A stretch of DNA of 64,000 nucleotides from Paracoccus denitrificans (GTDB taxonomy: Bacteria > Pseudomonadota > Alphaproteobacteria > Rhodobacterales > Rhodobacteraceae): assembly GCF_900100045.1 (NCBI RefSeq), contig NZ_FNEA01000009.1, positions 124,001 to 188,000 of the forward strand, written 5' to 3'. Position 1 is the stretch's first letter, and every line of letters starts with the position of its first letter. Made by a program: the position numbers and the translations under genes. The notes under the pieces are model-generated. The model ran no database searches, was not told the origin of the DNA, and saw nothing but the letters and a program-made list of their open reading frames with translations. Shown here piece after piece: positions 1-8,967 of this stretch.

Positions 1-988
1 CTTCCGGCCCAGCTCGGTCCTGCCGCAGCACCGGCAGATCGCCGCCGACTGGCTGCGCCGCGGCGGCATCGATGCGCAGCCCGAAAACATCACCATCACC
101 GACGGCGCCACTTCGGCCATCACCACCGCGGTCATGAGCGCAGTGCCCGCCGGCGACACGCTGGCCGCCGCGGCGCTGACCCATCACCTGCTGATGCCGC
201 TATGCAAGTATCTGGGCCTGCATCTGGAGGGTCTGCCGGTCGATGAAGACGGCATCGTGCCCGAGGCGCTGGACCATCTGGCGCGCAAGGGCAGCCTGCG
301 CGCGCTTTACATGCAGCCGGCGGCGATCAATCCGATGGCGATCATGAGCAGCGCCGAGCGTCGCGCCGAACTGGCCGCCATCGCCCGCCGCCACGACCTG
401 CTGGTTATCGAGAACGACATGCTGAACGTGATGATACCGGACCGACCGCCGCCCATGGCCGCCTTGGCGCCCGAGCGGGTTCTGCATATCAACGGCTTTA
501 CCAAGACCACGCTGCCCGGCCTGCGGGTGGCCTGGCTGCTGTCGCCGGCGCGCCTTGCCTCGGCCACGGCCAATCGGCATCTGGTGACGAACTGGATGGC
601 CACCCCCGCCATGGTCGAGTTGCTGAGCCACTGGATCGGCGACGGCACCGTGGACCGGCTGATCCTCTGGCAGCGCGAGGCGCTGGGCGCCCGTCACCGC
701 ATCGCGCGCGAGGTTCTGGGCGCGGCGCCGTTCCGCGCCCATCCGCAAAGCCTGCATATCTGGCTGGAACTGCCTCCCGGCCGCGACGAAGAGGAGTTCG
801 TGGCCCAGGCCCGCCAGCGCGGCGTTGCCGTCGCCTCGGGCCGGGCCTTTCGGCTGAGCGAGCGCGGCAGGCGGGATGCGGTGCGAATCGCGCTCGGCTC
901 GACCGGGGCGGATGAGTTGCGCCGGGGCCTTACGCTGGTGGCCGAGACCCTGGGCGGCAGCGCCGAACCCCTGCTTCCGCTGATTTGA
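1..988 (+). CDS. enuR: EnuR-type MocR/GntR regulator, aminotransferase-like C-terminal part (5' end outside window)
   Basis: The reading frame is open from base 2 to a TGA at 986-988, so only the C-terminal part (about 328 codons) is present; the winged-helix DNA-binding domain lies before the window. The visible part is a fold-type I aminotransferase-like domain. It contains the PLP-lysine segment NGFTKTTLPGLRVAW (near 490-535), which matches the SFSK..PGLR motif of MocR regulators. In known ectoine clusters a MocR protein, EnuR, sits directly before the uptake genes; its PLP-lysine binds the breakdown intermediates alpha-ADABA or DABA and relieves repression. The gene points into ehuA with a 97 bp gap, which is why I name it EnuR. 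The family is clear; the specific name rests on context. Confidence 0.8.
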   Translation, partial: FRPSSVLPQHRQIAADWLRRGGIDAQPENITITDGATSAITTAVMSAVPAGDTLAAAALTHHLLMPLCKYLGLHLEGLPVDEDGIVPEALDHLARKGSLRALYMQPAAINPMAIMSSAERRAELAAIARRHDLLVIENDMLNVMIPDRPPPMAALAPERVLHINGFTKTTLPGLRVAWLLSPARLASATANRHLVTNWMATPAMVELLSHWIGDGTVDRLILWQREALGARHRIAREVLGAAPFRAHPQSLHIWLELPPGRDEEEFVAQARQRGVAVASGRAFRLSERGRRDAVRIALGSTGADELRRGLTLVAETLGGSAEPLLPLI

Positions 989-1085
989 TGGGCAGATTAC
1001 ACCAGAAAATTGTTATGATATTATTTAAATATTGACCTGATTTAATCTCGCTGCAAAGTTCCTCTGGACAGCAAGGGGGACGCTT
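989..1085 (+). promoter_or_regulatory. AT-rich control region upstream of ehuA
   Basis: This 97 bp gap is far richer in A/T than its surroundings, especially 1003-1047. It holds a possible -35 (TTGACC at 1032-1037), but no convincing -10 at 17 bp. It is the natural place for the ectoine-inducible promoter and the EnuR operator. No clean dyad could be pinned down by eye. Confidence 0.5.
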
Positions 1086-1871
1086 TTGGACCAGCCGATC
1101 ATTCGCATCCAGAACCTGCGAAAGTCCTTTGGGACGCTGACCGTCATCGACGGGCTGAATTTCGACGTGATGAAGGGCGAGAAGCTGGCGCTGATCGGCC
1201 CCTCTGGCTCGGGCAAGACCACCATCCTGCGCATCCTGATGACGCTCGAGGATATTTCGGGCGGGCGCATCGAGGTGTGCGGCGAGCCGCTTTACCACAT
1301 GCAACGAAGCGGCGCCGAGGTGCCGGCGGACGAGGCGCACCTGCACAAGATGCGCCGTCACATCGGCATGGTGTTCCAGCATTTCAACCTGTTCCCGCAC
1401 AAGTCGGTGCTGCAGAACATCACGCTTGCGCCGATGCTGACCAAGGGCGAGGCTCGCGCCGTAGCCGAAAAGCGCGCGCGCGAGCTTCTGGACATGGTGG
1501 GGCTGTCCGACAAGGCCGACTACATGCCCAGCCAGCTTTCCGGCGGCCAGAAGCAGCGCGTCGCCATCGCCCGCGCCCTGGCCTTGCAGCCCCAGATCAT
1601 GCTGTTCGACGAGGTGACCTCGGCGCTGGACCCCGAGCTTGTCGAGGAGGTGCTGGAGGTGATGAAGCGCCTGGCCGCCGAGACCGACATGACCATGCTG
1701 CTGGTCACCCATGAGATGGGTTTCGCCCATGATTTCGCCGATCGCGTGCTGTTCTTCGACAAGGGCCGCATCGTCGAGCAGGGCCCGCCCGCCCAGATAT
1801 TCACCGCGCCGCAAGAGGACCGCACGAAGTCCTTCCTGCGCAAGATCATCGCCGCAGGACAGCGCGTGTGA
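1086..1871 (+). CDS. ehuA: Ectoine/5-hydroxyectoine ABC transporter, ATPase EhuA
   Basis: A 261-residue polar amino-acid-type ABC ATPase. Walker A GPSGSGKT is at residues 38-45, the Q-loop [10 protein letters not shown] near 96-105, signature LSGGQ at 151-155 and Walker B LFDE at 173-176. It would sit on the inner membrane and power the EhuC/EhuD permeases. The start is TTG at 1086, giving [11 protein letters not shown]; the AAGGGGG sequence 5' of it is a reasonable ribosome site. The stop overlaps the leader of ehuB. Gene order ehuA-ehuB-ehuC-ehuD-eutA matches the Sinorhizobium meliloti ectoine locus. On sequence alone it could be any PAAT-family ATPase; the eut/doe genes downstream fix the role. 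Confidence 0.88.
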   Translation: MDQPIIRIQNLRKSFGTLTVIDGLNFDVMKGEKLALIGPSGSGKTTILRILMTLEDISGGRIEVCGEPLYHMQRSGAEVPADEAHLHKMRRHIGMVFQHFNLFPHKSVLQNITLAPMLTKGEARAVAEKRARELLDMVGLSDKADYMPSQLSGGQKQRVAIARALALQPQIMLFDEVTSALDPELVEEVLEVMKRLAAETDMTMLLVTHEMGFAHDFADRVLFFDKGRIVEQGPPAQIFTAPQEDRTKSFLRKIIAAGQRV

Positions 1872-1894
1872 TGCCAACCCGACAGGAGAGAATG

Positions 1895-2716
1895 ATGAAG
1901 AAATGCCTGATTGCCGCGGCCCTTCTGGCCGTGCCGTTGCCCGCCCTGGCCGACAAGCTGGAGGACCTGCAGAAACAGGGCTATGTCCGCATCGCCATCG
2001 GCAACGAGCCGCCCTATACCGCCGTGGCCTCGGACGGCAAGGTCTCGGGCGCGGCGCCGGACGTGGCCCGCGCGGTGTTCGAAAAGCTGGGCATCAAGGA
2101 TCTGGAGGCGTCCATCGCCGAATATGGCGCGATGATCCCCAGCCTTCAGGCCGGCCGCGTCGATGCGATCACCGCGGGCCTGTTCATGAAGCCGGAGCGC
2201 TGCAACGCGGTCGCCTATTCCGAGCCGATCCTCTGCGATGCCGAGGCGCTCCTGGTCCCCAAGGGCAATCCCAAGGGCTTCAACTCCTATGCCGATATCG
2301 CGAACGACGCCTCGGCCCGGCTGGGTGCTCCTGGCGGCGGCACCGAGGAAAAGCTGGCGCTGGATGCCGGCGTGCCGCGCGACCGGCTGGTCGTGGTGCC
2401 CGATCCGCAATCGGGGCTGAAGATGGTGCAGGACGGCCGCATCGACGCCTATTCGCTGCCGGTCCTGTCGCTCAACGACCTGCTGGCGAAGTCCGGCGAT
2501 GCCAACCTCGAGGTCTTTGCTCCGGTCGAGGGCGCCCCGGTCTATTGCGACGGCGCCGCCTTCAACAAGAAGGACACGGCACTGCGCGACGCCTTCGACG
2601 TGGAACTGGCCAAGCTGAAGGAATCGGGCGAATTCGCTGCCATCGTCGAGCCCTACGGCTTCTCGGCGGCTGCGGCCATGTCCACCACTCGCGACGCCCT
2701 CTGCGCCGCCCAGTGA
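1895..2716 (+). CDS. ehuB: Ectoine/5-hydroxyectoine-binding periplasmic protein EhuB
   Basis: A 273-residue SBP family 3 protein. It starts with a clear signal peptide (MKKCLIAAALLAVPLPALA, cleaved before DKLED). The mature protein begins like other amino-acid-type binding proteins (LEDLQKQGYVRIAIGNEPPY) and carries the SLQAGRVDAITAGLFM segment typical of the lobe hinge. AGGAG at 1884-1888 is six bases before ATG 1895; ATG 1892 is possible but too close to it. The open frame back to 1868 overlaps ehuA and is not needed. It captures ectoines in the periplasm and delivers them to EhuCD. Confidence 0.88.
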   Translation: MKKCLIAAALLAVPLPALADKLEDLQKQGYVRIAIGNEPPYTAVASDGKVSGAAPDVARAVFEKLGIKDLEASIAEYGAMIPSLQAGRVDAITAGLFMKPERCNAVAYSEPILCDAEALLVPKGNPKGFNSYADIANDASARLGAPGGGTEEKLALDAGVPRDRLVVVPDPQSGLKMVQDGRIDAYSLPVLSLNDLLAKSGDANLEVFAPVEGAPVYCDGAAFNKKDTALRDAFDVELAKLKESGEFAAIVEPYGFSAAAAMSTTRDALCAAQ

Positions 2717-2774
2717 CATCGGGGCGGGGGTCGTCCCCGCCCACCCGACAACGACAGAAGGGCAGGCACGGCGC

Positions 2775-3431
2775 ATGGGCGACTGGGCAGGATATCTGAC
2801 ACTCATCCTTATGGGGGCCTGGGTCACGGTCAAGCTGACCCTGATGGGTTCGGCCCTGGCGCTGGTCGTGGCCTTCGTCGCCGGGCTGGGCCGCATCTCG
2901 CGCCACGCCGCGGTTCGCTGGCTGGCGACCGCCTATATCGAGTTCTTCCGCGGCACCTCGATCTTCGTGCAGCTGTTCTGGATCTATTTCGTGCTGCCGA
3001 TGACCGGGGCGGAACTGACGCCGATGCAGGCGGGAGTGATGGCGCTGGGGCTGAACGTCGGCGCCTATGGGGCCGAGGTGGTGCGTGGCGCCATCCTGGC
3101 CGTGCCGCGTGACCAGCACGAGGCTTGCGTCGCCGTCAACCTGACGCGGTTCCAGCGCATGCGCCACATCATCCTGCCGCAGGCGCTGCCGCTGATGCTG
3201 CCGACCTTCGGCAACAACGCCATCGAGCTTTTGAAGGCCACCTCGGTCGTCTCGCTGATCTCGCTCTCGGACATGACCTTCCAGGCGCAGGTGGTGCGCT
3301 CGCAGACCGGCAGCACGCTGATGCCCTTCGTCACCATCCTGCTGCTGTATTTCGCGATGTCCTCGGCGCTTTCATTCGGCATGCGCCGGCTGGAGCGGCG
3401 GGTGACGCGCGGGTTGGACGGGGTGCGCTGA
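2775..3431 (+). CDS. ehuC: Ectoine ABC transporter permease EhuC
   Basis: A 218-residue polar amino-acid permease (HisM/GlnP type) with about five membrane segments. The family features are present: FFRGTSIFVQLFWIYFVLP, and the EAA loop ALGLNVGAYGAEVVRGAI followed by FQRMRHIILPQALP. It pairs with EhuD, whose start lies one base after this stop, and with the EhuA ATPase. A 58 bp gap rich in GC separates it from ehuB. Confidence 0.87.
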   Translation: MGDWAGYLTLILMGAWVTVKLTLMGSALALVVAFVAGLGRISRHAAVRWLATAYIEFFRGTSIFVQLFWIYFVLPMTGAELTPMQAGVMALGLNVGAYGAEVVRGAILAVPRDQHEACVAVNLTRFQRMRHIILPQALPLMLPTFGNNAIELLKATSVVSLISLSDMTFQAQVVRSQTGSTLMPFVTILLLYFAMSSALSFGMRRLERRVTRGLDGVR

Positions 3432-3432
3432 G

Positions 3433-4092
3433 ATGGAATGGGACTGGGATTTCGCATGGTCCATCATGCCGACCCTGCTGGCCGGCTTTCGGATCACCCT
3501 CATCGCCACGGTGCTTGGTGCGATGGTTGCCGCCGTCTTGGGGCTGGTCTTTGCCATCCTGCGCCGTTCGCCCAACCGGCTGGTCGCCCGCACCACCGGC
3601 TTCGTGGTCGAGTTCATCCGCGGCACGCCGCTGCTGGTGCAGCTTTACTTCATCTTCTACGTGCTGCCCGATCTGGGCATCCGCCTGCCGGCGCTGACCG
3701 CCGGGGTGATCGGCATGGGGCTGCATTACGCGACCTATGCCGCCGAGGTCTATCGTGGCGGCATCGAGGCGGTGCCGCGCGGGCAATGGGAAGCGGCCAA
3801 GGCCACCAACCTGACCACGCGCCAGACCTGGCTGCATGTCGTGCTGCCGCAGGCCGTGCCGCCGATGATCCCGGCCATGGCGAACTACCTGCTGGCCATG
3901 TTCAAGGAAACGCCGCTGCTTTCCGCGATCACCGTGCTGGAACTGATGAACCAGGCCAAGTCGGTGGCCAACAGCTCCTATCGCTATGTCGAGCCGATGA
4001 CGCTGGTCGGCGTGATGTTCCTGGTCGTCAGCCTGATCTCGGTCATCGGCCTGCGCTGGCTGGAACGCCGTTATGGGAGGATTTCGCGGTGA
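3433..4092 (+). CDS. ehuD: Ectoine ABC transporter permease EhuD
   Basis: A 219-residue permease homologous to EhuC, with FIRGTPLLVQLYFIFYVLP and the EAA loop YAAEVYRGGIEAVPRGQWEAA. Residues TPLLSAITVLELMNQAK are typical of this family. It starts one base after ehuC ends and its TGA overlaps the GTG start of eutA, so translation is probably coupled along the operon. Confidence 0.87.
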   Translation: MEWDWDFAWSIMPTLLAGFRITLIATVLGAMVAAVLGLVFAILRRSPNRLVARTTGFVVEFIRGTPLLVQLYFIFYVLPDLGIRLPALTAGVIGMGLHYATYAAEVYRGGIEAVPRGQWEAAKATNLTTRQTWLHVVLPQAVPPMIPAMANYLLAMFKETPLLSAITVLELMNQAKSVANSSYRYVEPMTLVGVMFLVVSLISVIGLRWLERRYGRISR

Positions 4093-4832
4093 CTGTCCTG
4101 TCCGTTCCCGTCGCCCTTGACGAACGCCCGCTGCCGCGCCGCGTCGGTCTGGTGACGCTGGCCACCGACCACACGACCGAGGTCGATTTCTCGGCCCTGC
4201 CGGCGCATGGCGTGGGCGTCTATGCCACCCGCATCCCCTTTGCCAACCCGGTGACGCCCGAGACGCTGGCCGCCATGGCGCGCGACGTGACGGCGGCCGC
4301 TGCGCTGATCCTGCCCGACGAGGAACTGGATGCGGTGGTCTATAGCTGCACCTCGGCCTCGGTGGTGATCGGGGATCAGGCCGTGCGGGACGCGATCCGG
4401 CTGGGCAAGCCCTCGGCGGAACCGATCACGCCGATCTCGGCCGGTTTCGCTGCGCTCAGGGCGCTGGAGGCAGGGCGGATCACGCTGCTGACCCCCTATA
4501 CTCCCCGGACGACCCAGCCGATGGCGGAATGCTTCGAGGCGGGTGGTTTCGTGCTGCAAGGCGTGTCCTGCCTGAACCTGACCGACGACCGCGAGATGGC
4601 GCGGATTTCCCATGCGACGATCGTCGAGGCCGCCCGCGCCGCGCTGGCGCCGGGCAGCCAGGCGCTGTTTGTCGCCTGCACCGCCGTCCGCGCGGCCGCG
4701 ATCATCGACCGGATCGAGGATGCGCTGGGCGTGCCGGTGGTCTCGGCCAATTCGGCGACGCTCTGGGCCGCGGCGCGGGCCTGCGGCATCTCCGGGCCGG
4801 TGGCGCCCGGACAGTTGATGAGGCTGGCATGA
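4089..4832 (+). CDS. eutA: Ectoine utilization protein EutA (Asp/Glu racemase / arylmalonate decarboxylase fold)
   Basis: A 247-residue protein of the Asp/Glu racemase superfamily. Two cysteines in the expected positions, in VVYSCTSASVVIG and LFVACTAVRAAA, mark the two-cysteine active site. The start is GTG at 4089, overlapping the ehuD stop; the open frame upstream is antisense-like filler. EutA, with EutB and EutC, is proposed to remove the 5-hydroxyl of hydroxyectoine before ring opening. The exact reaction of each protein is still inferred in the literature I know. Confidence 0.85.
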   Translation: MTVLSVPVALDERPLPRRVGLVTLATDHTTEVDFSALPAHGVGVYATRIPFANPVTPETLAAMARDVTAAAALILPDEELDAVVYSCTSASVVIGDQAVRDAIRLGKPSAEPITPISAGFAALRALEAGRITLLTPYTPRTTQPMAECFEAGGFVLQGVSCLNLTDDREMARISHATIVEAARAALAPGSQALFVACTAVRAAAIIDRIEDALGVPVVSANSATLWAAARACGISGPVAPGQLMRLA

Positions 4833-5785
4833 GCGTGACGCTGGACGACATCCGCGCCGCCGCCGGGCGCATCCGGGGCCATGTGGTGGAAACCCCGCTG
4901 GTCCGTGACGAGGTGCTGTCGGCGCGGCTGGGCCAGCCGGTCTGGCTGAAATGCGAATACCGCCAGGCCACCGGCGCCTTCAAGCTGCGCGGCGCGACCA
5001 ACGCGATCCTGTCGCTTGCGCCCGATGCGCTGGCGCGCGGCGTGGTCACCGCCTCGACCGGCAATCACGGCCGCGCCTTGGCCCATGCCGCCCGCGCGCT
5101 GGGCGTGCCCGCCACCGTCTGCCTGTCGCGGCTGGTGCCGGGCAACAAGGTCCAGGCGATCCGCGACCTGGGGGCCACGGTCCGCATCACCGGCGCCAGC
5201 CAGGACGAGGCGATGGTCGAGGTCGCCCGCGCCGTGGCGCAAGAGGGCATGACCGAGATCCCGCCCTTCGACCATGAGGCGGTGGTCGCCGGCCAGGGCA
5301 CGCTGGGGCCGGAGATCGCGCCCCTGACCCCCGATGCGGTGCTGGTGCCGCTGTCCGGCGGCGGGCTTGCGGCCGGGGTCGCGGTGTCGATCAAGGCGCT
5401 GTCGCCCGCCACGCGCGTCATCGGCCTGACCATGGAGAACGGCGCCGCGATGGCCGCGAGCCTTGCCGCCGGCCATCCGGTCGAGGTTGCCGAAAGCCCC
5501 AGCCTCGCCGACAGCCTTGGCGGCGGCATCGGATTGCAGAACCGCGTGACCTTTGCGATCTGCCGCGACCTGCTGGACGATGCGATCCTGCTGACCGAGG
5601 CCGAGATCGCCGAGGGCATCCGCCATCTGGGCCGCGCCGGCCATGTCGTCGAGGGCGCGGCCAGCGTCGGCACCGCCGCGATGCTGGCGGGCAAGTTCGT
5701 CCCGCAGGGCCCGACCGTCACCATTCTTTCCGGCGCGAATATCGACCCCGCGCTGCATGCCCGCATCATGGCGGAGGCCGCATGA
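4829..5785 (+). CDS. eutB: Hydroxyectoine utilization dehydratase EutB (PLP, threonine dehydratase family)
   Basis: A 318-residue fold-type II PLP enzyme. The Schiff-base lysine is in ATGAFKLRGATNA, the phosphate-binding loop is PLSGGGLAAG and the substrate loop is STGNHGRA. The ATG overlaps the eutA stop (ATGA). It is shorter than biosynthetic threonine deaminase and lacks an ACT regulatory domain, as serine/threonine-racemase-like EutB proteins do. It works with EutA and EutC on 5-hydroxyectoine. Confidence 0.87.
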   Translation: MSVTLDDIRAAAGRIRGHVVETPLVRDEVLSARLGQPVWLKCEYRQATGAFKLRGATNAILSLAPDALARGVVTASTGNHGRALAHAARALGVPATVCLSRLVPGNKVQAIRDLGATVRITGASQDEAMVEVARAVAQEGMTEIPPFDHEAVVAGQGTLGPEIAPLTPDAVLVPLSGGGLAAGVAVSIKALSPATRVIGLTMENGAAMAASLAAGHPVEVAESPSLADSLGGGIGLQNRVTFAICRDLLDDAILLTEAEIAEGIRHLGRAGHVVEGAASVGTAAMLAGKFVPQGPTVTILSGANIDPALHARIMAEAA

Positions 5786-6759
5786 GACCGCCCGTGACCA
5801 TCCTGACCGAGACGGATCTGCGCGCCCTGGTGCCGCTGGACGCCAAGGCCGTCGCCTGCATCCGCGACGCCTTCGTGGCGCTGGCGACCAAGCCCGTCGC
5901 CATGCCGCCGATCCTGCGCCTGGACATCCCCGAGCATCGGGGAGAGGTCGATGTCAAGACCGCCTATGTTCCGGGGCTTACGCATTTCGCCATCAAGATC
6001 TCGCCCGGTTTCTTCGGCAACCCGGCGCTTGGCCTGCCCTCGACCAACGGCATGATGGTGGTGCTGTCCTCGCGCACCGGGCTGGTCGAGGCGCTGCTTC
6101 TGGACAACGGCTATCTGACCGACGTGCGCACCGCCGCCGCCGGGGCGGTGGCTGCCGATGCGCTGGCCCGACCGGATGCGGCCACGGCGGCGATCCTTGG
6201 TGCCGGGATGCAGGCGCGGATGCAGTTGCAGGCGCTGGCGCTGGTCCGGCGTCTGACCGGCGTGCGGGTCTGGGCGCGCGATCCCGCCAAGGCGCAGGCT
6301 TTCGCGGCCGAAATGACCGCCATCCTGCGCATTCCCGTGACCGCCGGCGCCAGCGTGGCCGAGGCTGCACGGGATGCCGATCTGGTGGTCACGACCACGC
6401 CGTCCGAAAGCCCGATCCTGAGCGCCGCCGACATCGCCCCCGGCACCCATGTCACCGCCATGGGCTCGGATGCCGGGCACAAGAACGAAATCGCGCCGGA
6501 CCTGATCGCCGCCGCCCATTACGTCGCCGACCGCCTGTCGCAGACCCGGACCTTGGGCGAACTGCACCACTCGCCGCTGGTCGGGCGGGATTTCCCCGAG
6601 CTTGGCCAGATCCTGGCCGGACAGCGCCCCGGCCGGACCGATCCCGCCCAGATCACCCTGGCCGACCTGACCGGCACCGGCATCCAGGACACCGCCATCG
6701 CCACCCTGGCGCTTGCCCGCGCGGGCAAGGCCGGGGCCGGCCGCACCTTCACCCTGTAA
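5782..6759 (+). CDS. eutC: EutC, ornithine cyclodeaminase / mu-crystallin family
   Basis: A 325-residue NAD(P)-binding protein of the ornithine cyclodeaminase/mu-crystallin family. The Rossmann glycine motif is AAILGAGMQARMQLQAL, and the N-terminal family blocks are LRLDIPEHRGEVDVKTAYVPG (with KISPGFF after it) and YLTDVRTAAAGAVA. It overlaps eutB by four bases (ATGA). In ectoine clusters this third Eut protein is proposed to complete conversion of hydroxyectoine to ectoine; the direct reaction cannot be read from the sequence. Confidence 0.86.
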   Translation: MRPPVTILTETDLRALVPLDAKAVACIRDAFVALATKPVAMPPILRLDIPEHRGEVDVKTAYVPGLTHFAIKISPGFFGNPALGLPSTNGMMVVLSSRTGLVEALLLDNGYLTDVRTAAAGAVAADALARPDAATAAILGAGMQARMQLQALALVRRLTGVRVWARDPAKAQAFAAEMTAILRIPVTAGASVAEAARDADLVVTTTPSESPILSAADIAPGTHVTAMGSDAGHKNEIAPDLIAAAHYVADRLSQTRTLGELHHSPLVGRDFPELGQILAGQRPGRTDPAQITLADLTGTGIQDTAIATLALARAGKAGAGRTFTL

Positions 6760-6770
6760 GAGAAACCGCC

Positions 6771-7952
6771 ATGACAGACGTCGCATTGAAGTTCACCCGC
6801 GAGGAATATGCGCAGCGCCTCGCCAAGACCCGCCGGGCGATGGAGGAAAAGGGCGTCGATCTGCTGATCGTCACCGATCCCTCCAACATGAACTGGCTGA
6901 CCGGCTATGACGGCTGGTCCTTCTATGTCCATCAATGCGTGGTGGTGCCGCCCGAGGGCGAGCCGATCTGGTATGGCCGCGGGCAGGACGCGAACGGCGC
7001 GAAGCTGACCGCCTATCTGAAGCCCGAGAACATCGTCGGCTATCCCGACCATTACGTGCAGAATCCGGCGATGCACCCGATGGACCATCTGTCGGGCATC
7101 CTGCGCGACAAGGGCTGGGGCGCGAAGCGCATCGGCGTCGAGATGGACAATTACTGGTTCACCGCCGCCGCCTTTGCCAGCCTTGTGGCGAACCTGCCCG
7201 ATGCGAGGCTTACCGATTGCACCGCGCTGGTGAACTGGCAGCGCGCGGTGAAGTCGCCGCAGGAGATCGCCTATATGCGCAATGCCGCGCGGATCGTCGA
7301 GGCGATGCATGCCCGCATCCTCGACAAGGTGCAGGTGGGGATGCGCAAATGCGACCTGGTGGCCGAGATCTATGACGCCGGCACCCGCGGCGTCGATGGG
7401 ATCGGCGGCGACTATCCGGCCATCGTGCCGCTGCTGCCGTCCGGGCGCGATGCCTCGGCGCCGCATCTGACCTGGGACGACAAGCCGATGAAGGCGGGCG
7501 AGGGCACCTTTTTCGAGATCGCCGGCTGCTATCACCGCTATCATGTGCCGCTGTCGCGCACGGTGTTCCTGGGCAAGCCGACGCAGGCTTTCCTGGACGC
7601 GGAAAAGGCGACGCTGGAGGGGATGGAGGCGGGGCTCGCCGCCGCGAAGCCCGGCAATACCTGCGAGGACATCGCCAAGGGCTTCTTCGACGTCCTGGCG
7701 AAATACGGCATCGTCAAGGACAACCGCACCGGATACGGCATCGGCGTCAGCTATCCGCCGGACTGGGGCGAGCGCACCATGAGCTTGCGCCCCGGCGACC
7801 GCACCGTGCTGCAACCCGGCATGACCTTCCATTTCATGACCGGCCTGTGGCTGGAGGACATGGGGCTGGAGATCACCGAGTCGATCCTGATCACCGAGAC
7901 CGGCGTGGAATGTCTTGCCGATGTCCCGCGGCAACTGTTCGTGAAGGACTAG
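6771..7952 (+). CDS. doeA: Ectoine hydrolase DoeA/EutD (M24 creatinase-like)
   Basis: A 393-residue protein with an N-terminal creatinase domain (SNMNWLTGYDGWSFYVHQ) and a C-terminal pita-bread domain (from about residue 165, YMRNAARIVEAMHARIL). It opens the ectoine ring to N-acetyl-diaminobutyrate. The block AGCYHRYHVPLSRTVFLG carries the family histidines. Like other ectoine hydrolases, it does not show the full M24 aminopeptidase metal-ligand set that I can recognise. The ATG is 11 bases after eutC, with a modest GAGAAA ribosome site. Confidence 0.9.
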   Translation: MTDVALKFTREEYAQRLAKTRRAMEEKGVDLLIVTDPSNMNWLTGYDGWSFYVHQCVVVPPEGEPIWYGRGQDANGAKLTAYLKPENIVGYPDHYVQNPAMHPMDHLSGILRDKGWGAKRIGVEMDNYWFTAAAFASLVANLPDARLTDCTALVNWQRAVKSPQEIAYMRNAARIVEAMHARILDKVQVGMRKCDLVAEIYDAGTRGVDGIGGDYPAIVPLLPSGRDASAPHLTWDDKPMKAGEGTFFEIAGCYHRYHVPLSRTVFLGKPTQAFLDAEKATLEGMEAGLAAAKPGNTCEDIAKGFFDVLAKYGIVKDNRTGYGIGVSYPPDWGERTMSLRPGDRTVLQPGMTFHFMTGLWLEDMGLEITESILITETGVECLADVPRQLFVKD

Positions 7953-7956
7953 GGCC

Positions 7957-8967
7957 ATGTTGCAGATGCAGCCTGCGCCCTCGCCCATCGCGGCGACGGT
8001 GGATTTCGCGGCGCCGGGGGTCGGCCACGGCTTCCTGCGCCTGCCCCATTCGCGCGACGACGCGGCCTGGGGGTCGATCATGACCCCGATCACCGTGGTC
8101 AACAACGGCGAGGGGCCGACGGCACTGTTGACCGGCGCCAATCATGGCGACGAATACGAAGGGCCGATCGCGCTGTTCGACCTGGCCGCGACCGTCAGGG
8201 CCGAAGACGTCACCGGCCGCCTCATCATCGTGCCGGCGATGAATTATCCGGCCTTCGCGGCGGCCACCCGCACCTCGCCCATCGACCGGGGCAACCTGAA
8301 CCGCAGCTTTCCGGGGCGGCCGGACGGCACGGTCACGCAGAAAATCGCGGACTATTTCCAGCGCGTGCTGCTGCCGATGGCGGATGTGGTGCTGGATTTC
8401 CATTCCGGCGGCAAGACGCTGGATTTCCTGCCCTATTGCGCCGCCCATATCCTGCCCGACAAGCGGCAGCAGGCGGCTGCCTTCGATCTTGTGCGCGCCT
8501 TCGGGGCGCCATGGTCGGTCAGGATGCTCGAGATCGACGCGGTCGGCATGTATGACACCGCGGCCGAGGAAATGGGCAAGGTCTTCGTCACCACCGAACT
8601 TGGCGGCGGCGGCACGGCGTCCGCCCGCACCGCCGGGATCGCCAAGCGGGGCCTGCGCAACCTGCTGGTCGCGGCGGGCGTGATGCGGGGCGAGGTCGCG
8701 GCGCAGCCGACGCGATGGCTCGACATGCCCGATGCGGATTGTTTCACCTTTGCCGAGGATGGCGGGTTGATCGAGTTCCTGGCCGATCTTGGCGATGCCG
8801 TGGAAAAGGGCCAGCCCGTCGCCCGCATCTTTCCGGTGACGCGCACCGGCCTTGCCCCGGTCACGGTTCCCGCCGGCCGCGCCGGCCTGATGATGGCTCG
8901 GCATTTCCCCGGCATCGTGAAACCCGGCGATTGCGTCGCCGTCATCGGCGTGGAGGTCGACGAATGA
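7957..8967 (+). CDS. doeB: N-alpha-acetyl-L-2,4-diaminobutyrate deacetylase DoeB/EutE
   Basis: A 336-residue zinc deacylase of the AstE/AspA family. The zinc-binding pattern is visible: GANHGDEYEG near residue 50 and VLDFHSGG near 145. NRSFPGRPDGTVTQ is the substrate block. It removes acetate from alpha-ADABA to give 2,4-diaminobutyrate. It starts 4 bp after doeA, and its stop overlaps the next start. Confidence 0.9.
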   Translation: MLQMQPAPSPIAATVDFAAPGVGHGFLRLPHSRDDAAWGSIMTPITVVNNGEGPTALLTGANHGDEYEGPIALFDLAATVRAEDVTGRLIIVPAMNYPAFAAATRTSPIDRGNLNRSFPGRPDGTVTQKIADYFQRVLLPMADVVLDFHSGGKTLDFLPYCAAHILPDKRQQAAAFDLVRAFGAPWSVRMLEIDAVGMYDTAAEEMGKVFVTTELGGGGTASARTAGIAKRGLRNLLVAAGVMRGEVAAQPTRWLDMPDADCFTFAEDGGLIEFLADLGDAVEKGQPVARIFPVTRTGLAPVTVPAGRAGLMMARHFPGIVKPGDCVAVIGVEVDE